A DNA stretch of 10,214 nucleotides from Gammaproteobacteria bacterium UBA7803 (GTDB lineage: Bacteria; Pseudomonadota; Gammaproteobacteria; Pseudomonadales; Azotimanducaceae), in the NCBI GenBank assembly GCA_002480525.1, contig DLCH01000055.1, positions 14,229-24,442 on the forward strand. Direction: 5' to 3'. The position numbers and the translations under genes were made by a program. Positions 1 through 6,026 of this stretch are shown in pieces; within the stretch, counting starts at the first letter, position 1; every line of letters begins with the position of its first letter. Under the pieces are notes generated by a model, which saw only the letters and a program-made list of their open reading frames with translations, ran no database searches and had not been told where the DNA came from.

Positions 1-329
1 TACCAGGTGCCGCCGAAGTCGCCGGCCTTCTCGACCATGCGGATGCTCTCGACGCCGAGCTCCCGCAGCCGCGCGCCCATCAGCAGCCCGCCGAAGCCGC
101 CGCCGATGACGGCCGCCTCGACGTCGTCGAACAGCGGCTCTCGGGTGAAGCCCGGCTCGACGTAGGGATCGTCGACGTAATGGGAGAACTCGGCGGTGAC
201 CTCGACGTACTGGCCTATGCCGTCCGGCCGGATGCGCTTGTCGCGCTCGGCCAGGTACTTCTGCTTCAGCGCGTCCGGGTCGAAGTCGATGTCGCCGATC
301 AGCTCGGCGACGGCGCGGTCGATGGTCAT
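1..329 (-). CDS. Flavin-containing monooxygenase, Baeyer-Villiger type (N-terminal part, cut by window edge)
   Basis: The first 109 codons of a class B flavoprotein monooxygenase are present; the rest lies beyond the left edge. Family members use FAD and NADPH to insert oxygen into ketones, giving esters or lactones, or to oxidise heteroatoms. A Rossmann FAD-binding motif, VIGGGFGG, lies at about residues 74-81. The fragment ends in GDFGGTW (about 103-109), which matches the conserved FGGTWYWN region of Baeyer-Villiger enzymes. About 70 residues precede the Rossmann motif, a longer N-terminal extension than the shortest family members have. The ATG at 329 is supported by a good Shine-Dalgarno, AGGGGAG at 342-336 on the minus strand, six bases upstream. 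It follows the methyltransferase gene after a 69-bp gap and could be last in that operon. The substrate cannot be told; a non-Baeyer-Villiger FMO is the main alternative. Confidence 0.85.
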   Translation of the reverse strand, partial: MTIDRAVAELIGDIDFDPDALKQKYLAERDKRIRPDGIGQYVEVTAEFSHYVDDPYVEPGFTREPLFDDVEAAVIGGGFGGLLMGARLRELGVESIRMVEKAGDFGGTW

Positions 330-335
330 GCGGCT

Positions 336-342
336 CTCCCCT
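336..342 (-). promoter_or_regulatory. Ribosome binding site of the flavin monooxygenase
   Basis: AGGGGAG on the minus strand lies six bases before the ATG at 329-327. It is one of the two clearest Shine-Dalgarno sites in the window and fixes the start of a gene whose 3' end is missing. It lies in the 69-bp gap after the methyltransferase stop codon; I see no clear promoter or terminator in that gap. Confidence 0.7.
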
Positions 343-398
343 GCTGCGTGCTCACCCCACCCGATTGTACGGGCAGGGCCGGAGCGCCTCCAGCCGCC

Positions 399-1157
399 TC
401 AATCCGCCGCCGGGGCGGGCTTCTCGAACACCAGCACGTGCTGCCAGGGCAGGTAGTCGTCGGTGCGCAGCCACGCGAACCCGGCGGCTTCGAGCTCACG
501 GCGGGCCTGCGCCTCGGTCATCCTGTGCAGCGGCTTGATGGGCACGGTCCGGTCCTCGCCGCGATATTCCACCAGCACCAGCCGGCCGCCGGGGCGCAGC
601 GCCCGGTGAATGCCCCGCGCCATTTCCCAGGGGTGGGAGAACTCGTGGTAGGCATCGACGATGAACGCCAGATCCACCGCACCGGCAGGGAGGTTGGGAT
701 CGGTGACGCTGCCGAGCACGGGCTCGACGTTGGCGACGCCGAGCCGCGCCCGCCTGTCCTCGATCAACGCGAGCATCTCCGGCTGGATGTCCACCGCCAG
801 CACGCGCCCGTCCGGTACGCGCTCCGCCACCGGAAACGCGAAGTAACCGGTGCCGGCCCCGATGTCGGCGACCACGTCGTCGCGCTCGAGGGACAGGCGC
901 TCGACGAACAGATCCGTGCGCTCCTGACGTTCCCGTTCGGGGCGCTCCAGCCAGCCGGCGCCGAGGTGGCCCATCACCCGGGAGATCTCCCGGCCCATGT
1001 ACACCTTGCCGATGCCGTCCCGGCTCGGCGTCCGGGTCGTGTAGCCGGGCGGTTCGGCGGCCGACGCACCGGACGCGGCCCCCTGCACGGCCAGCGCCAG
1101 CAGCGGCGACAGGGCGGCGAAGCCGACGACCAGAACGCCGCAGACCAGCGCCCGCAT
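399..1157 (-). CDS. Class I SAM-dependent methyltransferase with N-terminal signal peptide
   Basis: A 252-residue protein with a seven-stranded Rossmann-like methyltransferase fold. Motif I, DIGAGTGYF, is at residues 98-106. An acidic residue that would bind the SAM ribose ends strand 2 (VLAVDIQ, D123), and the post-motif region includes FIVDAYHEF. The first about 33 residues look like a Sec signal peptide: a short basic start, a hydrophobic stretch (about 4-25) and an Ala-Ser-Ala cleavage-like site near 31-33. The motif YMGREISRVMGH (about 53-64) precedes the SAM domain and is, as I recall, typical of predicted exported methyltransferases of unknown substrate. The ATG at 1157 overlaps the GNAT stop (TGATG), implying translational coupling. 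The frame stays open far upstream, but that stretch is antisense-like and overlaps the GNAT gene, so I chose the coupled start. The substrate is unknown. Confidence 0.85.
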   Translation of the reverse strand: MRALVCGVLVVGFAALSPLLALAVQGAASGASAAEPPGYTTRTPSRDGIGKVYMGREISRVMGHLGAGWLERPERERQERTDLFVERLSLERDDVVADIGAGTGYFAFPVAERVPDGRVLAVDIQPEMLALIEDRRARLGVANVEPVLGSVTDPNLPAGAVDLAFIVDAYHEFSHPWEMARGIHRALRPGGRLVLVEYRGEDRTVPIKPLHRMTEAQARRELEAAGFAWLRTDDYLPWQHVLVFEKPAPAAD

Positions 1158-1681
1158 CAATCCATCATCCCGGCGGCGTCGCGGTCGAGGGCCGCCACCT
1201 GATCGACGGGCAGCGCGAACAGATAGGGATACTGCAGCCCCGCCAGCGCGTCGTCGGCGAGCCGGCGGTAGCCGCGGCGCTCGAAGTAGCCCACGGACAC
1301 CCGTTCCGATTTCACCACCAGCGCGTCGCAGCCGGCCAGGGCGGCCCGGGTGGCGGCGCGCCGCTGCAGCGCCGCGCCGATGCCGCAGCCCTGGGCTTCC
1401 GGCACCACGTACAGGCCGTGGAGCAGGGCGCCGCGGCGCACGCCCGAGCCGTGCAGGACGGCGCCCGGGTCCCAGGCCGCGACGCCGACGGGCAGGCCGT
1501 CGACCTCGGCCAGCAGCACTTCCATTTCCCGCAGGTCCACGGCGTCGTAGGTCAGCACGCGGAGGGCGACACGCTTGAGCCGCTCGGCCATGGGCCAGCC
1601 GAGCACCGCCGCCGTGACGATGTCGTTGACGGTCGACAGGTCGTCGAGGGCGGCCCGGCGGATGTCGTCGCATTGGGTCAT
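1157..1681 (-). CDS. GNAT family N-acetyltransferase
   Basis: A 174-residue cytosolic protein of normal size for a single GNAT domain, which transfers an acetyl group from acetyl-CoA to an amine. Motif A is clear: the strand GLYVVPEAQGCGIGAALQRR contains the Q-x-x-G-x-G pyrophosphate-binding loop (QGCGIG, about residues 97-102). The later SVGYFERRGYRRL is the usual motif B 'FYxxxGF' region. The preceding strand VGVAAWDPG fits the central beta-hairpin. The start at ATG 1681 gives a complete domain; the upstream Shine-Dalgarno is weak, and the frame is open far upstream only because of GC bias. The stop overlaps the methyltransferase start by one base. The acetyl acceptor cannot be predicted from sequence. 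Confidence 0.88.
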   Translation of the reverse strand: MTQCDDIRRAALDDLSTVNDIVTAAVLGWPMAERLKRVALRVLTYDAVDLREMEVLLAEVDGLPVGVAAWDPGAVLHGSGVRRGALLHGLYVVPEAQGCGIGAALQRRAATRAALAGCDALVVKSERVSVGYFERRGYRRLADDALAGLQYPYLFALPVDQVAALDRDAAGMMD

Positions 1682-1744
1682 GAGCGATCCGTGCCGAAGG
1701 TTTCCGCCATGGTCGGCAGGGCGTCGTGAACGGGATGTGAGGGA

Positions 1745-1764
1745 CCGGGGCTGGTCGTCCCCGG
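1745..1764 (-). repeat. GC-rich inverted repeat between aldo-keto reductase and GNAT genes
   Basis: CCGGGG (1745-1750) and CCCCGG (1759-1764) form a six-base perfect stem with an eight-base loop, inside the 95-bp gap between the reductase stop and the GNAT start. There is no T-run after it on the minus strand, so it is not a canonical terminator. It may be an mRNA hairpin that protects the upstream transcript or lowers expression of the downstream genes, or it may be chance in very GC-rich DNA. Confidence 0.3.
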
Positions 1765-1776
1765 CCGTGCCGGCGA

Positions 1777-2667
1777 TCAGATCGTGTCGGACACGCCGCG
1801 CACGAACAGCGGCTCGAGATCGAGGTCCCGGGCGTCGTCGGCCACCGCGCCGGCCAGGCCGTCGGCCCGGGCCGGATCGAAGTCCCGGGCCGCCTCCAGG
1901 GTCGCCCGCAGCAGGGTCGCGTCGCTGGAAGTGTTGAGGAACACGCCCGGGCGCGCCAGCACCCAATGCACGGCGTGCCGCAGGGCCTCGGGATCGCGGA
2001 TGGGCTCGTACCAGGAGAACCGTTTGCTGTCGTCGTCCTCGCGCCAGCGCCGGCGGGCGACGGACTTGATGGTCTGCATGGCCACGCCGTGGGCCTGGCA
2101 GCGGGCGTACAGCGCCTCGAAGGCGTCGGCGTAGCGGGCGTCCTGCATCATCATGTGATTGAACGGCAGCAGCACCGAGTCGAAGTCGAACACGTCCAGG
2201 CTCTTCAGGTGCATGTCCGCGACCTGCGTGCCGTGCCCGGTCACGCCGATGAACCGCACCATACCCTGGTCCCGCGCCGCAACCGCCGCCTCCAGGGCGC
2301 CGCCCGTGCCCATGGCCTGGCGCCAGCCCGGCTCGTCGGTCAGGTTGTGGAACTGGATCATGTCGAGCCGATCCACCTCGAGGCGCTCCAGGGAACGCTC
2401 GATGCTCGCCATCGCACCGTCGTAGTCCCGTTCGCCGGTCTTGGTGGCGAGGAAGAAGTGGTCGCGATGGTGCTTCAGCCACGGAGCGAGCCGCAGCTCC
2501 GAGTCGCCGTAGCTGGCCGCCGTGTCGATGTGGTTGACGCCGAACGCCAGCAGCAGCTCGAGCAGCGCGTCGGCCCGGTCCTGACGCATGGCGCCCAGCG
2601 CGGCGGCGCCGAACAGGGTCCGGGTGCTGTGGTGGCCGGTGCGGCCGAAGGGCAGTCGCTCGATCAT
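1777..2667 (-). CDS. Aldo/keto reductase
   Basis: A 296-residue (alpha/beta)8-barrel oxidoreductase, close to the family's usual length, expected to reduce carbonyls with NAD(P)H in the cytosol. The catalytic tetrad is visible: Asp48 in HIDTAASYG, Tyr53 in the same motif, Lys76 in LATKTGERD and His107 in MIQFHNL. The opening LPFGRTG is typical of the family, and FIGVTGHG (mid-protein) corresponds to the usual 'IGVSNH' strand. The ATG at 2667 has only a weak purine-rich upstream stretch. It is transcribed divergently from the selenoprotein gene and leads the minus-strand cluster with the GNAT, methyltransferase and monooxygenase genes. The exact substrate is not predictable. Confidence 0.9.
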   Translation of the reverse strand: MIERLPFGRTGHHSTRTLFGAAALGAMRQDRADALLELLLAFGVNHIDTAASYGDSELRLAPWLKHHRDHFFLATKTGERDYDGAMASIERSLERLEVDRLDMIQFHNLTDEPGWRQAMGTGGALEAAVAARDQGMVRFIGVTGHGTQVADMHLKSLDVFDFDSVLLPFNHMMMQDARYADAFEALYARCQAHGVAMQTIKSVARRRWREDDDSKRFSWYEPIRDPEALRHAVHWVLARPGVFLNTSSDATLLRATLEAARDFDPARADGLAGAVADDARDLDLEPLFVRGVSDTI

Positions 2668-2777
2668 GGCTCGACTCTACGCCCCCGGCGTGACCGAAGA
2701 AAGCGCCGCGACGGTCCGCTCTGGCCGCCGCGCCGCCGACGCGGTACCGTTCCGCCACCGTGGCGTGGAGGACATCG
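2668..2777. promoter_or_regulatory. Divergent intergenic region between aldo/keto reductase and selenoprotein
   Basis: These 110 bp must hold the promoters for both the leftward reductase cluster and the rightward selenoprotein operon. I see no convincing -35/-10 pair. A 13-base interrupted palindrome, CGCCAC-C-GTGGCG (2753-2765), sits just before the selenoprotein ribosome binding site and could be a small operator or hairpin. The promoter assignment rests on gene orientation only. Confidence 0.45.
2767..2771 (+). promoter_or_regulatory. Ribosome binding site of the selenoprotein gene
   Basis: GGAGG lies six bases before the ATG at 2778. It decides the start: an in-frame GTG at 2760 lies upstream of and partly within this region and has no Shine-Dalgarno of its own. 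No comparable site precedes the GTG at 3141, which argues against independent translation of the downstream half. Confidence 0.8.
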
Positions 2778-3875
2778 ATGCTCGTGGAATCCAGCACCGT
2801 CAGCCGGGAAGCCTTCGAGCAGGGCACCGGCTGGCAGCTCAAGCCGGAGGGCGCCTGCAAGGGCGACGTCTGCATTCCCCTGAACCCGGTTCCGGGCGAC
2901 ACAATCGACGTGGCGGACCTGGCCGGACGCATGGGGCTGCCGCTGGCGAAGGACGACGCCCACGGCCTGTGGGCCCTGGGACCGGAATCCATCGGCGGCC
3001 GCGCCCTCACCACCGCCGAGGCGCCGGACCTGCGGCTGCCGGACCTCGACGGCCGGGAATTCCGGCTGTCGAGCCTGCGCGGCCGGAAGGTGCTGATCTA
3101 CGCCTGGGCCCCCTACTGAGGCTGCTCCCGCGACCTGCCCGTGTGGCAGGCATTACGTGAGGCGCTGCATCCCCAGGGTTTCGAGCTGGTCACCGTCGGC
3201 CTGGACGCCCTCGGCGACGAAGGCTGCCGGCCGTTCATCGAGGCGGCCCGGCCCAGCCATCCGTCGCTCATCGACGCCCACCACGTCATGGCGGACCTGT
3301 TCGGCGTCGTCAACATTCCCCAGAGCGTGTGGATCGACGAGCAGGGCATGATCGTGCGCCCCGCGGAGGTCGCGCCGGCGCCGCCGGACGTGCCGCGGGA
3401 ACCGCCCCAGGCGCCGCCGGGCGAGGTGCCCGAACGGTTCCAGCAGATCATGGCCGAAGCCGCGAAGATCCGGCAGGACGCCGAGGCCTACCACGCCGCG
3501 CTGCGCGACTGGGTGGCCCGGGGCAGCGACAGCGTCTACGCCCTGCCGCCGGACGAGGTGATCGCCCGGTCGCAGCCGCGCAACGCCGACGTCGCCCTCG
3601 GCCACGCCCACTTCGAGCTGGCCTGCGAGCTGGAGCGCCGCGGCCATCACGACGCGGCCATCGGCCACTTCCGGGAAGCCCACCGGCTGGTGCCGGAGAG
3701 CTGGACCTTCCGCCGCCAGGCCTGGTCCCTGGAACGGCCCGTGGACGGACCGCTGGCCCGGTTCTGGCAGGGACCGGACCCATCGGCGCCGCAGGACTGG
3801 CCCTACGAGGGCGACTGGCTCGCCGACATCCGCGCGGAGGGGGCCGAAAACTACTACGAGCGGTGGCAGCCGTGA
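2778..3875 (+). CDS. Selenocysteine-containing TlpA/ResA-like thioredoxin-fold protein (TGA at 3117-3119 read as Sec114)
   Basis: Read through the in-frame TGA, this is a 365-residue protein. Residues 1-85 form an N-terminal region with a possible Cys pair (Cys27, Cys32 in GACKGDVCIPL) and a WALGPES segment. From about 86 the redoxin fold begins (LRLPDLDGREFRLSSLRG), leading to the active site WAPY-Sec114-G-C116-S-R-D-L-P. This is where TlpA/ResA proteins carry WAxWCxxC. The fold continues past the TGA with VTVGLD, then VNIPQSVWID, whose Pro181 is the expected cis-proline. A proline-rich linker (about 198-215) leads to a helical, TPR-like part (about 274-310). No signal peptide or membrane segment is seen, so a cytosolic thiol/selenol redox enzyme is likely. 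The partner and substrate are unknown. It opens a plus-strand operon with the hydrolase and dehydrogenase genes. The alternative is a nonsense mutation or sequencing error, but the hairpin after the TGA and the split of one domain in a single frame favour recoding. Confidence 0.87.
3117..3119 (+). other. Recoded TGA codon (selenocysteine 114)
   Basis: TGA occurs in frame exactly where the catalytic Cys of the thioredoxin-like active site is expected, after YAWAPY and before GCSRDLP. The frame stays open for a further 251 sense codons, to a TGA at 3873-3875, with clear continuation of the redoxin fold. Insertion would use tRNA-Sec (selC) and SelB guided by the adjacent hairpin; none of the Sec machinery genes is in this window. 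Confidence 0.85.
3127..3162 (+). promoter_or_regulatory. Bacterial SECIS-like hairpin
   Basis: Perfect upper stem CCTGCC (3134-3139) with GGCAGG (3145-3150), closing a five-base loop CGTGT (3140-3144). A lower stem CGCG (3129-3132) with CGTG (3156-3159, one G-U pair) and CC (3127-3128) with GG (3161-3162) is possible, separated by an internal loop. The apical loop begins 21 bases after the TGA and has G at its second position. Both features match what is generally described for bacterial SECIS elements: a loop roughly 16-37 bases after UGA and a G among the first loop bases. Being inside the coding sequence, it also encodes residues around Pro121 to Arg127. It was folded by eye, without energy calculation. 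Confidence 0.75.
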
Positions 3876-3882
3876 CCGGCCC

Positions 3883-5172
3883 GTGCGCTGGCTGATCCTG
3901 GTGCTGGCGGCGATTCCCGCCGCCGCCGTCTGGGCCACGCTGGTGTTCGTCGGGGCCGCCAGCGGCTGGTGGCGCACGCCGCTGGCGCCGCCCGGCGACT
4001 CGGCCGCCTTCGCCGCGGCCGTGGCCGACCGGCTGGACCGGGACAACCGGGGCAACGCCGCGTTCCGGCTGATCGAGGGCGGCCGCGTCGCCGGCGAGCA
4101 CTACGTGTCCATCGGCGAGCCCGTCGGACCGGACACCCTGTTCCAGATGGCCTCCGTCAGCAAATGGGTCACCGCCTGGGGCGTGCTGCGGCTGGTGGAG
4201 GGCGGCACCGTGGATCTGGATGCGCCGGTCGAGTCCTATCTCAGCCGCTGGTCACTGCCCGCGAGCGAGTTCGACGCCGCCGACGTCACCGTGCGCCGCC
4301 TGCTCAGCCACACCGCCGGACTCACCGACGGGCTCGGCTACGGCGGCTTCCCGCCCGGCACCGACGTCCAGCCGCTGGAAGCCTCCCTCGACCAGGCCAC
4401 CGACGCGATGGCCGGCGCCGACGGCCGCACCCGGGTGGGCCTGGCGCCCGGCAGCGAATGGCGCTACTCCGGCGGCGGCTACGCCCTGCTGCAGCTCATG
4501 ATCGAGGACGTGAGCGGCCAGCCGTTCCCGCAGTATATGGCCGAGCACGTGCTGGGGCCGCTGGGCATGGCGGCGTCCACCTTCGAGATCGCGCCGCCGG
4601 ACCCGCCGCAGCTCGCGACCTTCTACGACCGGACCGGCGAACCGGCGCCCCACTACCGTTTCGCGGCCCCCTCCGCCGCCGGCCTCTACAGTTCCACCGC
4701 CGACCTGACCCGCTTCATCCGCGCCCACGCTGCCGGACCTGCCGGCGGCACCGCCGGCGCAGGCGTGCTCCGACCCGACACGCTGACGCGGATGTTCACG
4801 CCCACCGCCAGCGTGCTCGGCACCGACATCTGGGGCCTCGGCGTCATGCTCTATGCCCCGAACGGCGTCGGCGGCCACATCGTCGGCCACGAGGGCAGCA
4901 ACGCGCCGGCCATCAACACCTCGGTGCGCGTCGACCCGGCCAGCGGCGACGGCATCGTCGTGCTGGTTACCGGCCACCCGTCCCTGGCCGGCGAGATCGG
5001 CAGCGAGTGGGTGTTCTGGCGCACCGGCCGGCTCGACACCATGGATTACGTCCGCGACACCGGACGCACCGTATTGATCATCGGCGCAGGCTGGCTGGTG
5101 ATCGCCGGCGCGGTGGTTATCATCGGGTGGCGCGCGAACCGGCGCCGGGCAACGGGGAGAGAGGACACATGA
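3883..5172 (+). CDS. Serine hydrolase, class C beta-lactamase/penicillin-binding-protein-like, membrane anchored
   Basis: A 429-residue protein of the beta-lactamase (class C)/esterase-like superfamily, acting outside the cytoplasmic membrane. The nucleophile motif SxxK is SVSK (Ser91, Lys94). The second motif, YxN/YxG, is Tyr195-Ser-Gly in WRYSGGGY. The third is HEGS (His336-Glu-Gly), replacing the KTG of true beta-lactamases, as is common in esterase and peptidase members. LLSHTAGLTDG (about 140-150) is a typical family signature. An N-terminal hydrophobic segment (about 4-25) may be a signal anchor, and a second (about 397-416) is followed by a basic tail (RANRRRATGR), implying anchorage by both ends with the catalytic domain periplasmic. 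The GTG start lies seven bases after the selenoprotein stop without a Shine-Dalgarno, suggesting translational coupling. The end overlaps the dehydrogenase start by four bases. The substrate is unknown; drug resistance should not be assumed. Confidence 0.88.
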   Translation: MRWLILVLAAIPAAAVWATLVFVGAASGWWRTPLAPPGDSAAFAAAVADRLDRDNRGNAAFRLIEGGRVAGEHYVSIGEPVGPDTLFQMASVSKWVTAWGVLRLVEGGTVDLDAPVESYLSRWSLPASEFDAADVTVRRLLSHTAGLTDGLGYGGFPPGTDVQPLEASLDQATDAMAGADGRTRVGLAPGSEWRYSGGGYALLQLMIEDVSGQPFPQYMAEHVLGPLGMAASTFEIAPPDPPQLATFYDRTGEPAPHYRFAAPSAAGLYSSTADLTRFIRAHAAGPAGGTAGAGVLRPDTLTRMFTPTASVLGTDIWGLGVMLYAPNGVGGHIVGHEGSNAPAINTSVRVDPASGDGIVVLVTGHPSLAGEIGSEWVFWRTGRLDTMDYVRDTGRTVLIIGAGWLVIAGAVVIIGWRANRRRATGREDT

Positions 5173-5948
5173 CGGGACGGCTCGACGGCAGGGTGGCGAT
5201 CATCACCGGGGGCGCCTCCGGCATCGGCCGCGGCTGCGCGGAACGGTTCGCCGAAGAGGGCGCCATCGTCGTCATCACGGACATCCAGGACGCCGCCGGC
5301 GAGGCCGCGGCGGCCGCCATCAACGACGCCGGCGGACGCGCCGAGTACCGGCACCACGACGTCACCGACGAGGACGACTGGCGGGCCGTGGTGAGCGCCG
5401 CGCTGGACCGGCACCGCCGCCTCGACGTGCTGGTGAACAACGCCGGCATCGGCATCGGCGCGAGCATCGTGGAGATGAGCCTCGAGGACTGGCGGCGTCA
5501 GCAGGCCATCAACCTGGACGGCGTGTTCCTGGGCCTGAAGCACTGCATTCCCGCCATGCGCGACAGCGGCGGCGGCTCGATCATCAACATGTCCTCGGTC
5601 GCGGGACTGAAGGGCAGCCCGAGGCTGGCGGCCTACAACGCCACCAAGGGCGGGGTGCGGCTGCTGACCAAGGGCGTCGCTCTGGAGTGCGCCCGGGAGG
5701 GCTGGAACGTGCGGGTCAACTCCGTGCATCCCGGCATCATCGACACGCCGATCTGGACCAAGGAGGTCGGCGGCCTGCAGCCGGGCGTCAACGCCATCGA
5801 CCCCCACGCCATGGCGGAGGTGTCGGCGCCGGTGGGCCGGGCCGGCCTGCCGAGGGACATCGCCAACGGGGTGCTGTATCTCGCCAGCGACGAATCCGCC
5901 TACGTCACGGGCACGGAACTGGTGATCGACGGCGGCCTGTCGGCCTGA
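5169..5948 (+). CDS. Short-chain dehydrogenase/reductase (SDR), NAD-type
   Basis: A 259-residue classical SDR. The cofactor motif TGGASGIG is at residues 13-20. Asp38 at the end of strand 2 (VVITDIQ) suggests NAD(H) rather than NADP(H). NNAGIG at about 90-95 is the conserved NNAG. The catalytic residues are Asn114, Ser143 (MSSVAG), Tyr156 and Lys160 (YNATK). HPGIIDTPI (about 187-195) and the C-terminal YVTGTELVIDGGLSA are textbook features, and the length is normal. It resembles hydroxysteroid or cyclic-alcohol dehydrogenases, but the substrate is not readable from sequence. The ATG overlaps the hydrolase stop (ATGA), with a purine-rich ribosome binding stretch GGGGAGAGAGG at 5154-5164. It is probably the last gene of the selenoprotein-hydrolase-SDR operon, since convergent genes and a hairpin follow. 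Confidence 0.93.
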   Translation: MTGRLDGRVAIITGGASGIGRGCAERFAEEGAIVVITDIQDAAGEAAAAAINDAGGRAEYRHHDVTDEDDWRAVVSAALDRHRRLDVLVNNAGIGIGASIVEMSLEDWRRQQAINLDGVFLGLKHCIPAMRDSGGGSIINMSSVAGLKGSPRLAAYNATKGGVRLLTKGVALECAREGWNVRVNSVHPGIIDTPIWTKEVGGLQPGVNAIDPHAMAEVSAPVGRAGLPRDIANGVLYLASDESAYVTGTELVIDGGLSA

Positions 5949-5965
5949 CGGCGGCCGCCAGGAAA

Positions 5966-5990
5966 GGCTGCGGGACGACGCCCCGCAGCC
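5966..5990 (-). terminator. Hairpin between convergent operons, probable bidirectional terminator
   Basis: GGCTGCGGG (5966-5974) and CCCGCAGCC (5982-5990) form a perfect nine-base stem with a seven-base loop. It lies in the 78-bp gap between the convergent SDR and PhoX-family genes. On the minus strand the stem is followed by a short TTT tract, so it fits better as terminator of the phosphatase transcript. On the plus strand there is no T-run. It may serve both directions. Confidence 0.55.
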
Positions 5991-6026
5991 CGTGCCCTGC
6001 GGCTACTTCGCGGCGCCGATGCGCGG

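Noticed and set aside
2760..2777. GTG at 2760 as start of the selenoprotein
   Set aside because: The GGAGG at 2767-2771 lies after it and is correctly spaced for the ATG at 2778.
1682..3013. Long minus-strand frame extending the GNAT gene upstream to 3013
   Set aside because: The extra 444 codons are Arg/Gly/Ala-rich shadow sequence antisense to, or in another frame of, the aldo/keto reductase and selenoprotein genes. The GNAT domain is complete from 1681.
3141..3875. Independent downstream gene starting at GTG 3141
   Set aside because: It has no Shine-Dalgarno, begins in the middle of a redoxin fold just after the active site, and is in the same frame as the upstream half. The GTG is also inside the SECIS-like loop. 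It is better read as the C-terminal part of one selenoprotein.
3969..5168. Plus-strand frame open upstream of the SDR, giving a 659-residue fusion
   Set aside because: The upstream 400 codons are low-complexity Arg-rich shadow of the serine hydrolase. The SDR has its own ATG and ribosome binding stretch at 5154-5164.
3883..5172. True class C beta-lactamase conferring resistance
   Set aside because: The third motif is HEGS rather than KTG, and both termini are membrane segments, which fits esterase or peptidase-like members better.
4252..5807. Antisense frames over the hydrolase and SDR genes
   Set aside because: They lack domains and ribosome binding sites and have shadow-like composition.
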